Shown piece after piece: positions 54,896 to 62,632 of a stretch of DNA of 64,000 bases (position 1 is the first letter of the stretch; each line of letters starts with the position of its first letter). A program made the position numbers and the translations under genes. Under the pieces are notes generated by a model. It did not search any database. It had not been told where the DNA came from and saw only the letters and a list, made by a program, of their open reading frames with translations. The DNA is from Rhodospirillales bacterium (GTDB lineage: Bacteria; Pseudomonadota; Alphaproteobacteria; TMED109), in contig JAPPED010000016.1 in NCBI GenBank assembly GCA_028824295.1, positions 1-64,000 of the forward strand, in the 5' to 3' direction.

Positions 54896-55519
54896 TCAGT
54901 CTTCGCCGCCGCCGACCGCCGCATGGTCGAGGGCCGTCGCCCTGCGATACGCCTCTCGCCCTTCGAGCCGGGACCAGTACGCCTCGAAGGCCGGCCGCTT
55001 CTCGATCAGGTCAAAATGGAGTCCCCACTGGATGTGCGAGCCCACGTAGACATCGGCGGCCGTGAACGTCTCGCTCGCGACATAACCGCCGCCGCCGAGG
55101 GCTTTCTCCAGGGTATCCATCGTCAGGCCGAAATTGCCGTAGCCCACCATCGCTTCCTTATCCTCCGGCGGGGCGAGGCCAAAATTGCGGTTGGTGACCG
55201 CGGCTTCGAGCGGCCCGGCGGCGAAGAACAACCAGCGGTAATAGGCGCCGCGCCACGCGGCGGGCGGGGCCAGCCCGGCCTCCGGGAAGGCATCGGCGAG
55301 ATAGGCGCAGATGGCTGGCGCCTCGGTGACCACAGTCGGGCCGTGGCGGATCGCCGGTACTTTCCCCATCGGGTTGACCGCGAGGTACTCCGCCGACTTC
55401 ATCGGCGGCCCGTATTCCAGGATCTCGGTGCGGTACGGAACCGCCAGCTCCTCCAGCATCCAGCGGACGATGCGCCCGCGCGACCTCGGGTTGGTGTAAA
55501 AGACGATCTCGGTTGTCAT
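54896..55519 (-). CDS. Glutathione S-transferase family protein
   Basis: A 207-residue GST: N-terminal thioredoxin-like domain EIVFYTNPRSRGRIVRWMLEEL, NPMGKVPAIRHGPTVVTEAPAICAYLADAFP, then the helical C-terminal domain (FTAADVYVGSHIQWGL). The catalytic Ser/Cys position is TNPRSRGR. ATG 55519 is the standard family start. It is an ordinary metabolic gene between two defence remnants. Confidence 0.9.
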   Translation of the reverse strand: MTTEIVFYTNPRSRGRIVRWMLEELAVPYRTEILEYGPPMKSAEYLAVNPMGKVPAIRHGPTVVTEAPAICAYLADAFPEAGLAPPAAWRGAYYRWLFFAAGPLEAAVTNRNFGLAPPEDKEAMVGYGNFGLTMDTLEKALGGGGYVASETFTAADVYVGSHIQWGLHFDLIEKRPAFEAYWSRLEGREAYRRATALDHAAVGGGED

Positions 55520-55612
55520 GGTGGCTCTTTCCCGCAATCGCGGCGCTGTTCCCAAGGATCGAAGCTACCGAAGTTCCTGCGATTGTCCTCCGATTCGCGG
55601 CAGGCGTCCTCT

Positions 55613-55999
55613 CTAATCGCGGCCTGTCGTCTTCAATAAATCTCGCAACGCCGGCAGCAGCACGGGAACGTCGTTGCAAACGATGTCCCAGACGACGTCA
55701 TTGTCGATGCGGAGATATTCATGACTGAGGCGGTTGCGTGTCCCGATGATGGTTTGCCAGGGGATCTCCGGATGGGCGTCACGGACCGATTCTGGGATCC
55801 GCATTGCCGCATCATCGATGAGCTCGAGGTTGCGCAGGGTGGCGTCGTATGGCATGGGGCTGGAGATGAACACAGCTTGATCCAGCCCGGCCGTATAGTC
55901 CCGGACCCTTTCGCAGAAGCCGATCATGTCATCGACGTAGAAGCGCCACTCCCTCGGTTCCCGTTCCCGCTCAGACTTGGAGCGCTTCGCGCTCCACAT
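55613..55999 (-). CDS. HEPN-domain (DUF86) ribonuclease-type toxin
   Basis: A 128-residue DUF86/HepT protein. The Rx4-6H motif is Arg88-x4-His93 in GTRNRLSHEYLRID. It pairs with the MNT nucleotidyltransferase antitoxin encoded by the overlapping upstream gene. HEPN toxins cleave RNA; MNT partners AMPylate and silence them. A decayed second copy is at 61803-62085. Confidence 0.88.
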   Translation of the reverse strand: MWSAKRSKSEREREPREWRFYVDDMIGFCERVRDYTAGLDQAVFISSPMPYDATLRNLELIDDAAMRIPESVRDAHPEIPWQTIIGTRNRLSHEYLRIDNDVVWDIVCNDVPVLLPALRDLLKTTGRD

Positions 56000-56261
56000 A
56001 GGGACGCAATTCCCGGCGCAATGCGCTGTCGGTCACCAGATCGACGGACCGGCCCAGCAGGTCTTCGATATAGAACTGCGTGCCAATGTTACGCGCGGAG
56101 GTTGCACGCCCGGCGAAACGAACAAGGAGATCGACATCGCTGTCTTCAGCCGCTCGGTTGCGGGCGATGGAACCGAACAGGGCGAGATCGGTGACGTTGA
56201 ACTGCTCCGCAAGGGCCTTCTTATGTGTCCGCAGTAGAGCGAGGACTTCGTCTCTGGTCAC
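55971..56261 (-). CDS. MNT minimal nucleotidyltransferase antitoxin
   Basis: A 96-residue MNT-type nucleotidyltransferase with the GSx10Dx(D) motif: Gly30-Ser31 ... Asp42 and Asp44 (LFGSIARNRAAEDSDVDLLV). It overlaps the HEPN toxin by 29 bases. Intact, unlike its second copy at 62098-62385. Confidence 0.9.
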   Translation of the reverse strand: MTRDEVLALLRTHKKALAEQFNVTDLALFGSIARNRAAEDSDVDLLVRFAGRATSARNIGTQFYIEDLLGRSVDLVTDSALRRELRPYVEREALQV

Positions 56262-56570
56262 CGGCCGTTCCTCGCCAGTCGTGTCCCGAAGATTTCAAGT
56301 GCCACGGATCAACTGACCCTAGTCTAGTGCTGCGGTGGTACCGCTATCTTCAGCGTCTATCTTCAGCGTCGAGAGACCGAGGCACCAGGACGCTTGGCAG
56401 ATGTCGATATCGACCACGTCGCGGGCGGCGTCATGGTCGACATTCAAGCAGTAGGGTTCCCGAACGCGCCACGTTCAGCACCGCTTTGAACTCCGCATAC
56501 AGCCTGTCCATTTCGGGATAGTGGTGCAGTTTTACTCTTGCCCCCTTCCAAGTTTCGGAGCGGGCCGCTC

Positions 56571-56612
56571 TCATTGGTCTACTTGAATGTGCCACTCGCC
56601 GTTCCATTCCGG
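56571..56612 (-). pseudogene. Tail of a second methyltransferase-HNH gene
   Basis: Minus-strand translation PEWNGEWHIQVDQ matches the PEWIGERHIQVG C-terminus of the gene at 62633. The original stop codon is changed to CAA here and a TGA follows directly. Everything upstream of these 13 codons is missing. Confidence 0.72.
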
Positions 56613-56688
56613 TGGTGGACTTGGGACCAAGTATGATGAAGGCGAAGAACGCATGTTTGAAGGTGTATACGCGAAGATGAGGCTGTAA
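56587..56688 (+). CDS. Short open frame at the truncated end of a gene cassette
   Basis: A 33-codon frame ending in TAA four bases before an attC-like site. From about GGGLGTKYDEGEERMF on it reads like the C-terminus of a cassette protein; the first codons come from the duplicated segment, so the junction at 56612 cut off its proper 5' part. No family recognised; may not be expressed. Confidence 0.3.
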   Translation: MCHSPFHSGGGLGTKYDEGEERMFEGVYAKMRL

Positions 56689-56691
56689 ACT

Positions 56692-56763
56692 GCTTAACCA
56701 GTCGCTTCAGCCGACGGCCAACCCGCTACGCGGCTTGCCCGCGGCTGAGTTTGGTCGTTAGAC
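56692..56763 (+). other. attC-like integron recombination site A
   Basis: 72 bases with consensus core sites: R'' GCTTAAC (RYYYAAC) and R' GTTAGAC (GTTRRRY) as imperfect inverted ends. Inside, CAGTCGCTTCAGCCG faces CGGCTGAGTTTGGTC, forming the L''/L' stem with mismatches, and the central part is a variable GC-rich loop. TTCAGCCGAC resembles the TTCAAGCCGAC of the classical aadA attC. Confidence 0.7.
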
Positions 56764-56789
56764 CTTCCATCTGCAATTAGCTTTCGCTA

Positions 56790-57359
56790 ATGCCAAATGC
56801 AGCGCGCAGTGCCTTCCGGATGCCCCGCCCAGTCAAGATCACTGGGCGAACATCAACGATCACTAATTCCTTCGTCAATGCAATCGTTCCTGTTATTGAA
56901 CCGACCGACGATGAGATCCTATCCGTACTACGGGTGCTCGATATGGATGTGGCAGATGTCCGATGCGCATACTGCGGTGATCCAGCAACCGAATGGGACC
57001 ATTTGGAGCCCATCGTCTCCGAAAAGCGCCCGACAGGCTATATCTCTGAAATCGCAAATCTTGTCCCAGCGTGCGGGAAGTGCAACCAGTCGAAGAGTGG
57101 GAGACGTTGGAGAGACTGGATCCAAGGACCAGCAGCTCTCTCCCCGAAAACGCGGGGAGTCCAAGATCTGCAGAAGCGAGTTGAACGCCTAGAGCACTTC
57201 GAGGCGATCCATTCTCGTCGTGTTATTGACTTCGAGGCGGTAGTTCCACCAGACCTTTGGGCCGCTCACTGGCGTAATCACGATGAGCTGCATCGAATGA
57301 TGCGCACGAGTCAGGGAACCGCCGAGCAAGTCCGCAATGCTGCCAAACGTGCAATCTAG
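56790..57359 (+). CDS. HNH endonuclease (gene-cassette encoded)
   Basis: A 189-residue HNH nuclease: zinc-knuckle Cys59/Cys62 (CAYCGD), His71 (TEWDHLEPI), Asn90 (SEIANLVPAC) and Cys95/Cys98 (CGKCNQSKSGR). No specificity domain is recognisable. It begins 26 bases after attC-like site A and ends one base before attC-like site B, the layout of an integron cassette. Base composition is lower in GC than the host genes, supporting transfer. Confidence 0.85.
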   Translation: MPNAARSAFRMPRPVKITGRTSTITNSFVNAIVPVIEPTDDEILSVLRVLDMDVADVRCAYCGDPATEWDHLEPIVSEKRPTGYISEIANLVPACGKCNQSKSGRRWRDWIQGPAALSPKTRGVQDLQKRVERLEHFEAIHSRRVIDFEAVVPPDLWAAHWRNHDELHRMMRTSQGTAEQVRNAAKRAI

Positions 57360-57420
57360 GTATAACCAGTCGCTCCGGCCAACGCCGCCCACATGGCGCG
57401 GCTGAGCTTGGTCGATATGC
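57360..57420 (+). other. attC-like integron recombination site B
   Basis: 61 bases starting right after the HNH stop codon. It shares TAACCAGTCGCT, GGCCAAC, CGCGGCTGAG and TTGGTCG with site A in the same order, with a shorter loop. R'' is GTATAAC and R' GATATGC, so the cleavage core has drifted from GTT to GAT and the site may be inactive. Confidence 0.6.
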
Positions 57421-57439
57421 ACTCGACATATTCGTCGGA

Positions 57440-58288
57440 ATGACCTTGTCCGAACACACGATTTCCGCCCTCGGTGCCATCATCACTGGTGATGGCGGAA
57501 TGACCCCGTACCGTTCTGGACCTGAACTCGTGAAATTCTTCAACCGGTTCGAACGAGCAGACGAATACAGCGGAGGATTCCCGTCTCGTTGGTACTACGC
57601 GGAGGAGTGCATTCGTGAGCTGAACGCAAGCGGTCTAGGTTCCGATGTCGTTGTTGCGACGCTAGATCGTCGACACTTTCTCGGGGGAAAGCACGACCCA
57701 GATGCAGTTGCCGAGCACTTGAATCAGTTCCTTGAGTTCGACGGCTACGAGATTCAGGCGTACGGAAAGAAGTGGCGAGTTGTTCCTCTCGCGGAGGAAG
57801 TTGACGTACCGACTATTTTGATCCCGACCGGAAGCGTGACGCACGATTTCTTGGCCGAACAAGTTCGGAAGTGTACTGAGAAGCTCCAAGCCGAAGACTA
57901 TGACGGTGCAATCACGAATGCGCGGTCGATGCTCGAGGCTACGTTAGTATCGCTTGAACGGCAACTTGTCGACGACCCTCCTGACTACGACGGAAACCTT
58001 CCAAAGCTGTACCGCCGGGTACAAAAGGAACTCAACCTGACTCCCGGCCAACAGGGTCTAGCCGACAGCCTGCGCCAGATCCTATCCGGGCTCACTAGCG
58101 TAACGAACGGCTTGGCTGCCTTACGAAACACAATGAGTGATTCTCATGTCGTCACATATAGGCCGGCGCGGCGCCATGCCCAGCTCGCAGTCAATGCTTC
58201 GCGTACCTTGGCCCGGTTTCTTTTCGAAACGCACGAGTATCAGCTCTCAAGGCGGAAAGAGACAGAGCGTGCAGAACAAACGCATTGA
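57440..58288 (+). CDS. Abortive infection family protein (Abi_C domain)
   Basis: A 282-residue protein. The C-terminal half matches the abortive-infection C-terminal domain: LQAEDYDGAITNARSMLEATL, LPKLYRRVQKELNLTP, LRQILSGLTSVTNGLAALRNTMSDSH and RHAQLAVNASRTLARFL. The RNxxSDxH segment is HEPN-like. The N-terminal 120 residues are a variable sensor region. It lies 20 bases after attC-like site B and so is probably the next cassette. Probable phage defence role; not proven. Confidence 0.85.
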   Translation: MTLSEHTISALGAIITGDGGMTPYRSGPELVKFFNRFERADEYSGGFPSRWYYAEECIRELNASGLGSDVVVATLDRRHFLGGKHDPDAVAEHLNQFLEFDGYEIQAYGKKWRVVPLAEEVDVPTILIPTGSVTHDFLAEQVRKCTEKLQAEDYDGAITNARSMLEATLVSLERQLVDDPPDYDGNLPKLYRRVQKELNLTPGQQGLADSLRQILSGLTSVTNGLAALRNTMSDSHVVTYRPARRHAQLAVNASRTLARFLFETHEYQLSRRKETERAEQTH

Positions 58289-58332
58289 GCGAACTGGCCC
58301 AATCGCGTATCGATTGGGCCAGTTCGCTAATG
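58283..58332. terminator. Long perfect hairpin after the Abi gene
   Basis: An 18-bp perfect stem (AGCGAACTGGCCCAATCG/CGATTGGGCCAGTTCGCT) around a 5-base CGTAT loop, extended by CATT/AATG with one bulged G. It overlaps the stop codon of the Abi gene. No T run. It could be a terminator or an atypical cassette-end site; it lacks the GTTRRRY core of attC. Confidence 0.55.
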
Positions 58333-58334
58333 CC

Positions 58335-58829
58335 TCTCGCTATCAATTCAGAAGCCGCAATTCCGGGGTGATGTTCGCGTAAGGGTGAACCAATTGAGTC
58401 GCCCTTCGTCGGCACATCCACGTCCCGAATTCGCCACAGACTCTCGGTGAAGTACGCCATCTTGAACTCGGGTTATTCCCCTCGCGAGACCGCCGACGAG
58501 TTCGCGTCCGATACGTGCGTTTCGGGTAACGACAGCGACTACGCGGCGTACACTCATACGCAACGCCCAAGCGGAGGCGAGACGCCCCAGGGGAAACTCG
58601 CCGCTGCGTCCCCGTGCGAGGATCGTCTCACACGACAAGGCTATCTTCGCCGGCGCTCGGACTGAACCGTGGCGGCGTCCGGTCCGGTTTCGCGTGCCCC
58701 ATTTGCGATCCGGACCTTTGATCAGTCGAGGCTTTCTCCTTGGGCTTCCACGTGGAAGCTCGGGAGTCTCCCCGACAAGACCAACTCCGGGACCAACCTT
58801 CGGACGGAAGGGCGTCGCAGGCTTTCATC
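58335..58829. other. Intergenic region without recognisable gene
   Basis: About 500 bases between the cassette-like hairpin and the nuclease-like gene on the other strand. Several short open frames exist in both directions but none resembles a known protein. Confidence 0.4.
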
Positions 58830-59663
58830 TCATGTTCCACCGACTTCGAGCAGCAGCCGGCAATGGTCGCTCGCCCCCATGCCTCCACGCCATAGAGGGC
58901 ACGAACCGTCACGTCTGCATGGAGTCCGCGGGAGGCAAAGGCGTAGTCCAGCTGGCGGTTCGTCTCGGCCGGCTTCTGGCGGTTGGAGTGCCAGGTCGGA
59001 ACGTCCCGCGTGTCCCCGGAGCTGTCCAAGGGGTGTGGATGACGCTGCTCTTTCGTTCGGAAGTTGCAGTCCGAGAAACTCGAGGCCGAGCGCCTTGAAG
59101 CGATCCCAGACGACGCGTTCGCGCGCATACCACGGCGCTTCGGTGGCTCCGTAGCATAGGTTCAGGTCGCCGGCCGCGAGCATCGGGTAATGGGAAGGGT
59201 CAAGGTAGTCCATGAAGCTTTGGAGGTTTGAGAGGATGCGGTGCACTGAGATGTCAGCGTGGCGACCCGGTGTCTCTACGGTTGTGCTCGGGTGCGCCCG
59301 CGTCCACCGCGCGTACATTGACACGGCAAGAAACGCCTCTTCTGTTTGTCCGCACGGCACCACGCGCGCAACCGCCAGCGTTCCGCTGCCGCTTACTTCG
59401 ATTTCCCGCTCGTCGCGCCACCATCCCAGCGCGGGAACCTGCCGGAACCACTCGACCTCCACCTTGTCGGACAGCTGCACGACCAGCGGCCTCCGGTCGA
59501 ACGACGTCGGTTCCAGGGCGTCATTCTCGTAGCGGAACCGGTCGGCAATCTCGCCGGGCGGATCTCCTGCCTCCTGTAGCAGCGCAAGGCCAACTTCGCC
59601 CCGGCTGGCCATCTCCGCCAGTTCAAACCACGGGTCCCGCTTTTGGGCGATGTTCCAGCTCAC
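58830..59663 (-). pseudogene. Endonuclease/exonuclease/phosphatase family gene with two compensating frameshifts
   Basis: The main frame (277 codons) starts like an EEP enzyme (MSWNIAQKRDPW, VGLALLQEA, MLAAGDLNLCYG) and ends correctly with ASDHCRLLLEV. Between about 59028 and 58875 the family sequence (DTRDVPTWHSNRQ, QLDYAFASRGLH, VRALYGVEAWG) is in a different frame. Each switch falls at a G run (CCGGGG and TGGGGG), consistent with one inserted and one deleted G. It is either a true pseudogene or two homopolymer sequencing errors. The start is GTG 59663 and uncertain. Confidence 0.72.
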
Positions 59664-59949
59664 GCCCCTGATGATTCTATCGGTTACGCACCGCGTCCTG
59701 GCTTTTCAGATGACACGCGGGCTTGGCTGGCCATACCGGACGATGCGTCGGCGGGTCCGGACCCACTATGCAGGAAAATCGGCTGCCTTGCGGGATACCC
59801 AGCGCTCACAGCCGCGCCCGGCGGCCGAGATCGAATGTAGACAATCGACATGTAGGATCCAGCATGGGCAAATGGATGCGGATTACGACCGCCGGGTTTC
59901 GTTCGAACTGACGGTTGATGCCGTGCCATCACCCGCGGACAGAAATTGG

Positions 59950-60004
59950 TTGTGAACATTATTCACAAAATAGGATTGTGCTGACGTTCCTATCATGATA
60001 TATA
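59950..60004 (+). promoter_or_regulatory. Promoter and operator of the HTH-ParA gene
   Basis: A perfect palindrome TTGTGAA-N5-TTCACAA (59950-59968) lies 7 bases upstream of a -35 TTGTGC (59976-59981), which is 17 bases from a -10 TATATA (59999-60004). The start codon is at 60041. The operator is well placed for autorepression by the HTH of the encoded protein. Confidence 0.6.
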
Positions 60005-60040
60005 AGTGGCCTTCTCGTCGTGCGATGAAAGGAAACCGTC

Positions 60041-61120
60041 ATGAATCGATCAGCGCTGGTAGGCATCGCCGAGATAGCGGAACTGTTCGGCGTGTCTCGA
60101 CAGGCCGCCTCTAACTGGCGTGAGCGACATGCCGACTTTCCACCGCCTACTGCGTCCCTGAAGAGCGGCCCGGTATGGGAGTTGCCGGACATACTTGCTT
60201 GGGGAGACGAACGTAAGATGAAGGTTAAGGTCGCGAAGGCGGATGCGTTAAAGTCTGGTGCTGATACCGAAGCTAAGTGTGTAGTTGTTGCGATGGTGAA
60301 TATGAAAGGCGGGGTTGGCAAGTCAACTCTAACAGCGAACATCGGCTGGTACTGTGCGTACTATAGAAACTTGCGCGTCTTGATGGTCGATCTCGATCCT
60401 CAGTTCAACCTGAGCCAATATGTACTCGGAAATGACCGTTATGAGGAACATCTGAAGGCAAGCAAGCCGACAATTGTGGACATTCTCGAACAACACACAC
60501 CTGGAAATGGAGCTAAAGGGGGCATTGGCAGGGAGGCGATCACCGTCGCCCGAAAATGGGACGATGGCAGCTTGATACATGTGATTCCATCGAAACTAGA
60601 GCTGGCTTGGACGTTGAAGAACCCTCATCAAAAGGAGCATCTAGTCAGGGACTATCTCCAGGACATCAGGGACGGTTACGATCTAATCCTCATCGATTGT
60701 CCGCCAACTGAGTCGATGCTGACGGCGGCTGCCTACATGAGTAGCGATTTTTTGGTTGTGCCGGTACGGCCTGAGTATCTCTCCACCATCGGTCTACCGC
60801 TGCTCGTACGTTCACTTGCTGATTACAAGAAAGCATACAAGAACGAGCCACATCCGAAACTAGCAGGCATCGTCTTCAATGATTCGGACGATTCAAAACC
60901 AGAACACCGCCGGTCGCGAGAAACCGTGGGAAAGGTTGCCACGGAACAGGGATGGGACATCTTCGACGGGCAGCTAACACACTCTGACTCGTACCCGGCC
61001 GGCGCTCGCACCGGTAAACCTATTTTCCTGACAGATTACGCCCGACACTGGAAGAAAGAGGAGCTGTATGTCGTTGCCCAGGAATTCATGGAGCGGGTCG
61101 GCCTCAAGGGGAGCAGCTAA
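60041..61120 (+). CDS. ParA-family ATPase with N-terminal helix-turn-helix
   Basis: A 359-residue protein. Residues 1-57 are an AlpA/excisionase-like helix-turn-helix (GIAEIAELFGVSRQAASNWRER, WELPDILAWGDER). The rest is a ParA/Soj ATPase: deviant Walker A MKGGVGKSTLTANIG, the signature DLDPQFNLSQYVLG, Walker B DLILIDCPPTESML and DFLVVPVRPEYLSTIGL. AGGA lies upstream of ATG 60041. The 181-residue partner gene follows after 2 bases. Its codon use and GC are lower than in the host genes. It looks plasmid- or island-derived; partition, transfer or defence are all possible. Confidence 0.85.
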   Translation: MNRSALVGIAEIAELFGVSRQAASNWRERHADFPPPTASLKSGPVWELPDILAWGDERKMKVKVAKADALKSGADTEAKCVVVAMVNMKGGVGKSTLTANIGWYCAYYRNLRVLMVDLDPQFNLSQYVLGNDRYEEHLKASKPTIVDILEQHTPGNGAKGGIGREAITVARKWDDGSLIHVIPSKLELAWTLKNPHQKEHLVRDYLQDIRDGYDLILIDCPPTESMLTAAAYMSSDFLVVPVRPEYLSTIGLPLLVRSLADYKKAYKNEPHPKLAGIVFNDSDDSKPEHRRSRETVGKVATEQGWDIFDGQLTHSDSYPAGARTGKPIFLTDYARHWKKEELYVVAQEFMERVGLKGSS

Positions 61121-61122
61121 CC

Positions 61123-61668
61123 ATGGGTAGGAGGCGTCCACCTTTGGTGGCTGAGATAGGCCGTTTGTTCGCGGAATATCCGGAGAAAGACTGGAGAGCA
61201 CTGGCAAGTCGCTTGCGAGATCGAGAGGTGATCGAGGACATCGCGAGGGCAATCGAAGACGCGGCGGCCGCGGCCACGAAATCGGTGGAGAAGACGAAGA
61301 AGAAGCGCCGAAGAGTTCGCGAGAGTTTGTTGACCAGAATCGCACGAGAGGACAAAGTCAAGGCTGAGATCCTGTCAGCGATCAAGTCACGCCTGACTAA
61401 CAAGGACAAAACTCTAGCTCTCGCGGAGATTCGACAGTTCGCCACTTCGCTCGGAATGAAGGAAGAACTTGCTGTTCGCCGGAATCAGGCAGCAAATCAG
61501 ATCGTCCGCCATTTGGCGACCAAATCGACGGAAGAAATCGAAGCCGCCTTGCATACGACGTTGCCTGAGCACCAGCCTCCCGGGGAGGAGTTTGGTCGTT
61601 GGGTTGAGCTGATTCTTGGGAGCGACACGAAGACAGGACAACCGAAAAACCCAGACGAAAATGGCTAA
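61123..61668 (+). CDS. Unknown basic helical partner of the ParA-like ATPase
   Basis: A 181-residue protein with no recognised domain. It is strongly helical and charged, with a Lys/Arg-rich patch at about residues 50-67 (TKSVEKTKKKRRRVRESLL) and no ParB HTH or CTPase motif. GGGGAG precedes ATG 61123, and the 2-base spacing shows co-translation with the ATPase. By position it would be the DNA-binding or effector partner; that is inference. Confidence 0.65.
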   Translation: MGRRRPPLVAEIGRLFAEYPEKDWRALASRLRDREVIEDIARAIEDAAAAATKSVEKTKKKRRRVRESLLTRIAREDKVKAEILSAIKSRLTNKDKTLALAEIRQFATSLGMKEELAVRRNQAANQIVRHLATKSTEEIEAALHTTLPEHQPPGEEFGRWVELILGSDTKTGQPKNPDENG

Positions 61669-61802
61669 CACGGAATTGTCAAGATGCAGGCTCTACTGCC
61701 AGATGAGCGGGTCCCTGCTCCCGCTGTTCAGGTCTCCATGGAGGATTGTATCGACGTAGCGAGGACGGGATTCTCCGGCCCTCTCGCGCTTGACCCGACT
61801 CG

Positions 61803-62085
61803 ACGTCCCAGACGATGTCGTTATCGATACCGAGATAACCGTGAATGAGGCGGTTGCGGATCCCGATGATCGCCAGGGAATCTCCTGATGGGCGTCACGG
61901 ACCGATTGAGGCGTCTGGGTCGCAGCCTCGCCGATGAGTTCGAGATTGCGCAGAGTGGCGTTGTAAGGCATGGGGCTGGCGACGCACGCAGCTTGGCCCA
62001 GCCCGGCGGTGTAGTCCCGCACCCATTCTCAGAAGCCGATCATGTCCTCGACGTAGAAGCGCTACCGCCGAGGTTCCCGGTCCCG
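61803..62085 (-). pseudogene. Decayed HEPN toxin, second copy
   Basis: Aligns with the intact HEPN gene at 55613-55999. The Cys codon of GFCERVRDY is TGA here (GF*), and a deletion in the GATGATGGTTTGCCAGG region shifts the frame before the Rx4-6H motif. The toxin cannot be made. Confidence 0.85.
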
Positions 62086-62097
62086 CTCAGACATGAA

Positions 62098-62385
62098 TCG
62101 CCTCGCGCTCACGCTCGATGTAGGGACGCCCTCCTCAGCGCAAGGTGCGGTCAGTCACTAGGTTGACGGGTTGGCCCAGCAGATCTTCGATGTAGAACTA
62201 CGTGCCGAAGTAGTGTTTGGAGGTCGCGCGACGGTCGAAATGAAAGAGGATATCGAGATCACTGTCTTCACCTAACTGATCGCGGGCGAAGGAACCGAAC
62301 TGGGTGAGATCGTTGACGCCGAAGGGAGTCGTCTTGTGCGTCCTCAGCAGTGCAAGGAATTTGTCTCTGGTCGTTGGCTGCCCCT
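62098..62385 (-). pseudogene. Decayed MNT antitoxin, second copy
   Basis: Aligns with the intact MNT gene at 55971-56261. The catalytic part survives (FGSFARDQLGEDSDLDILF), but the Gln codon in GTQFYIEDLLG is TAG (GT*FYIEDLLG), removing the C-terminal third. Similarity to copy 1 resumes after the stop. Confidence 0.85.
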
Positions 62386-62632
62386 GCTGTGTCCAGAAGA
62401 ACTTAAGCGCCACGGATCAACCGACTCTGATCGAGTGCGGCGCCAGGACGCACGCTTGAAATTGGGACCGACCACTTCGCTGGCCGCGTCAAAACCGGCA
62501 TGCGGGCCACCGGGGCATCGCGCGTTTCCGCGCCCGGCTCCGCCAGGAACTCGACATCGGGCCTATCCATTGGGGGCAATGGTGCAGATTCACTCTTGAT
62601 CCCTGCTAAATTCCCGGAGCGGACCGCCCTCA

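Larger units (their letters stand above)
55680..56612 (-). repeat. Segmental duplication, copy 1 (HEPN/MNT plus methyltransferase-HNH tail)
   Basis: This segment aligns in the same orientation with 61803-62675. Shared stretches cover HEPN, MNT, the spacer (CGCCACGGATCAAC, GGAGCGG.CCG.CTC) and the last codons of the methyltransferase-HNH gene. The match ends at CCATTCCGG (56612), where different DNA (the cassette array) begins. Confidence 0.8.

Noticed and set aside
58348-58638. 96-codon minus-strand frame after the Abi gene
   Set aside because: No start context, no recognisable family; other frames are also open.
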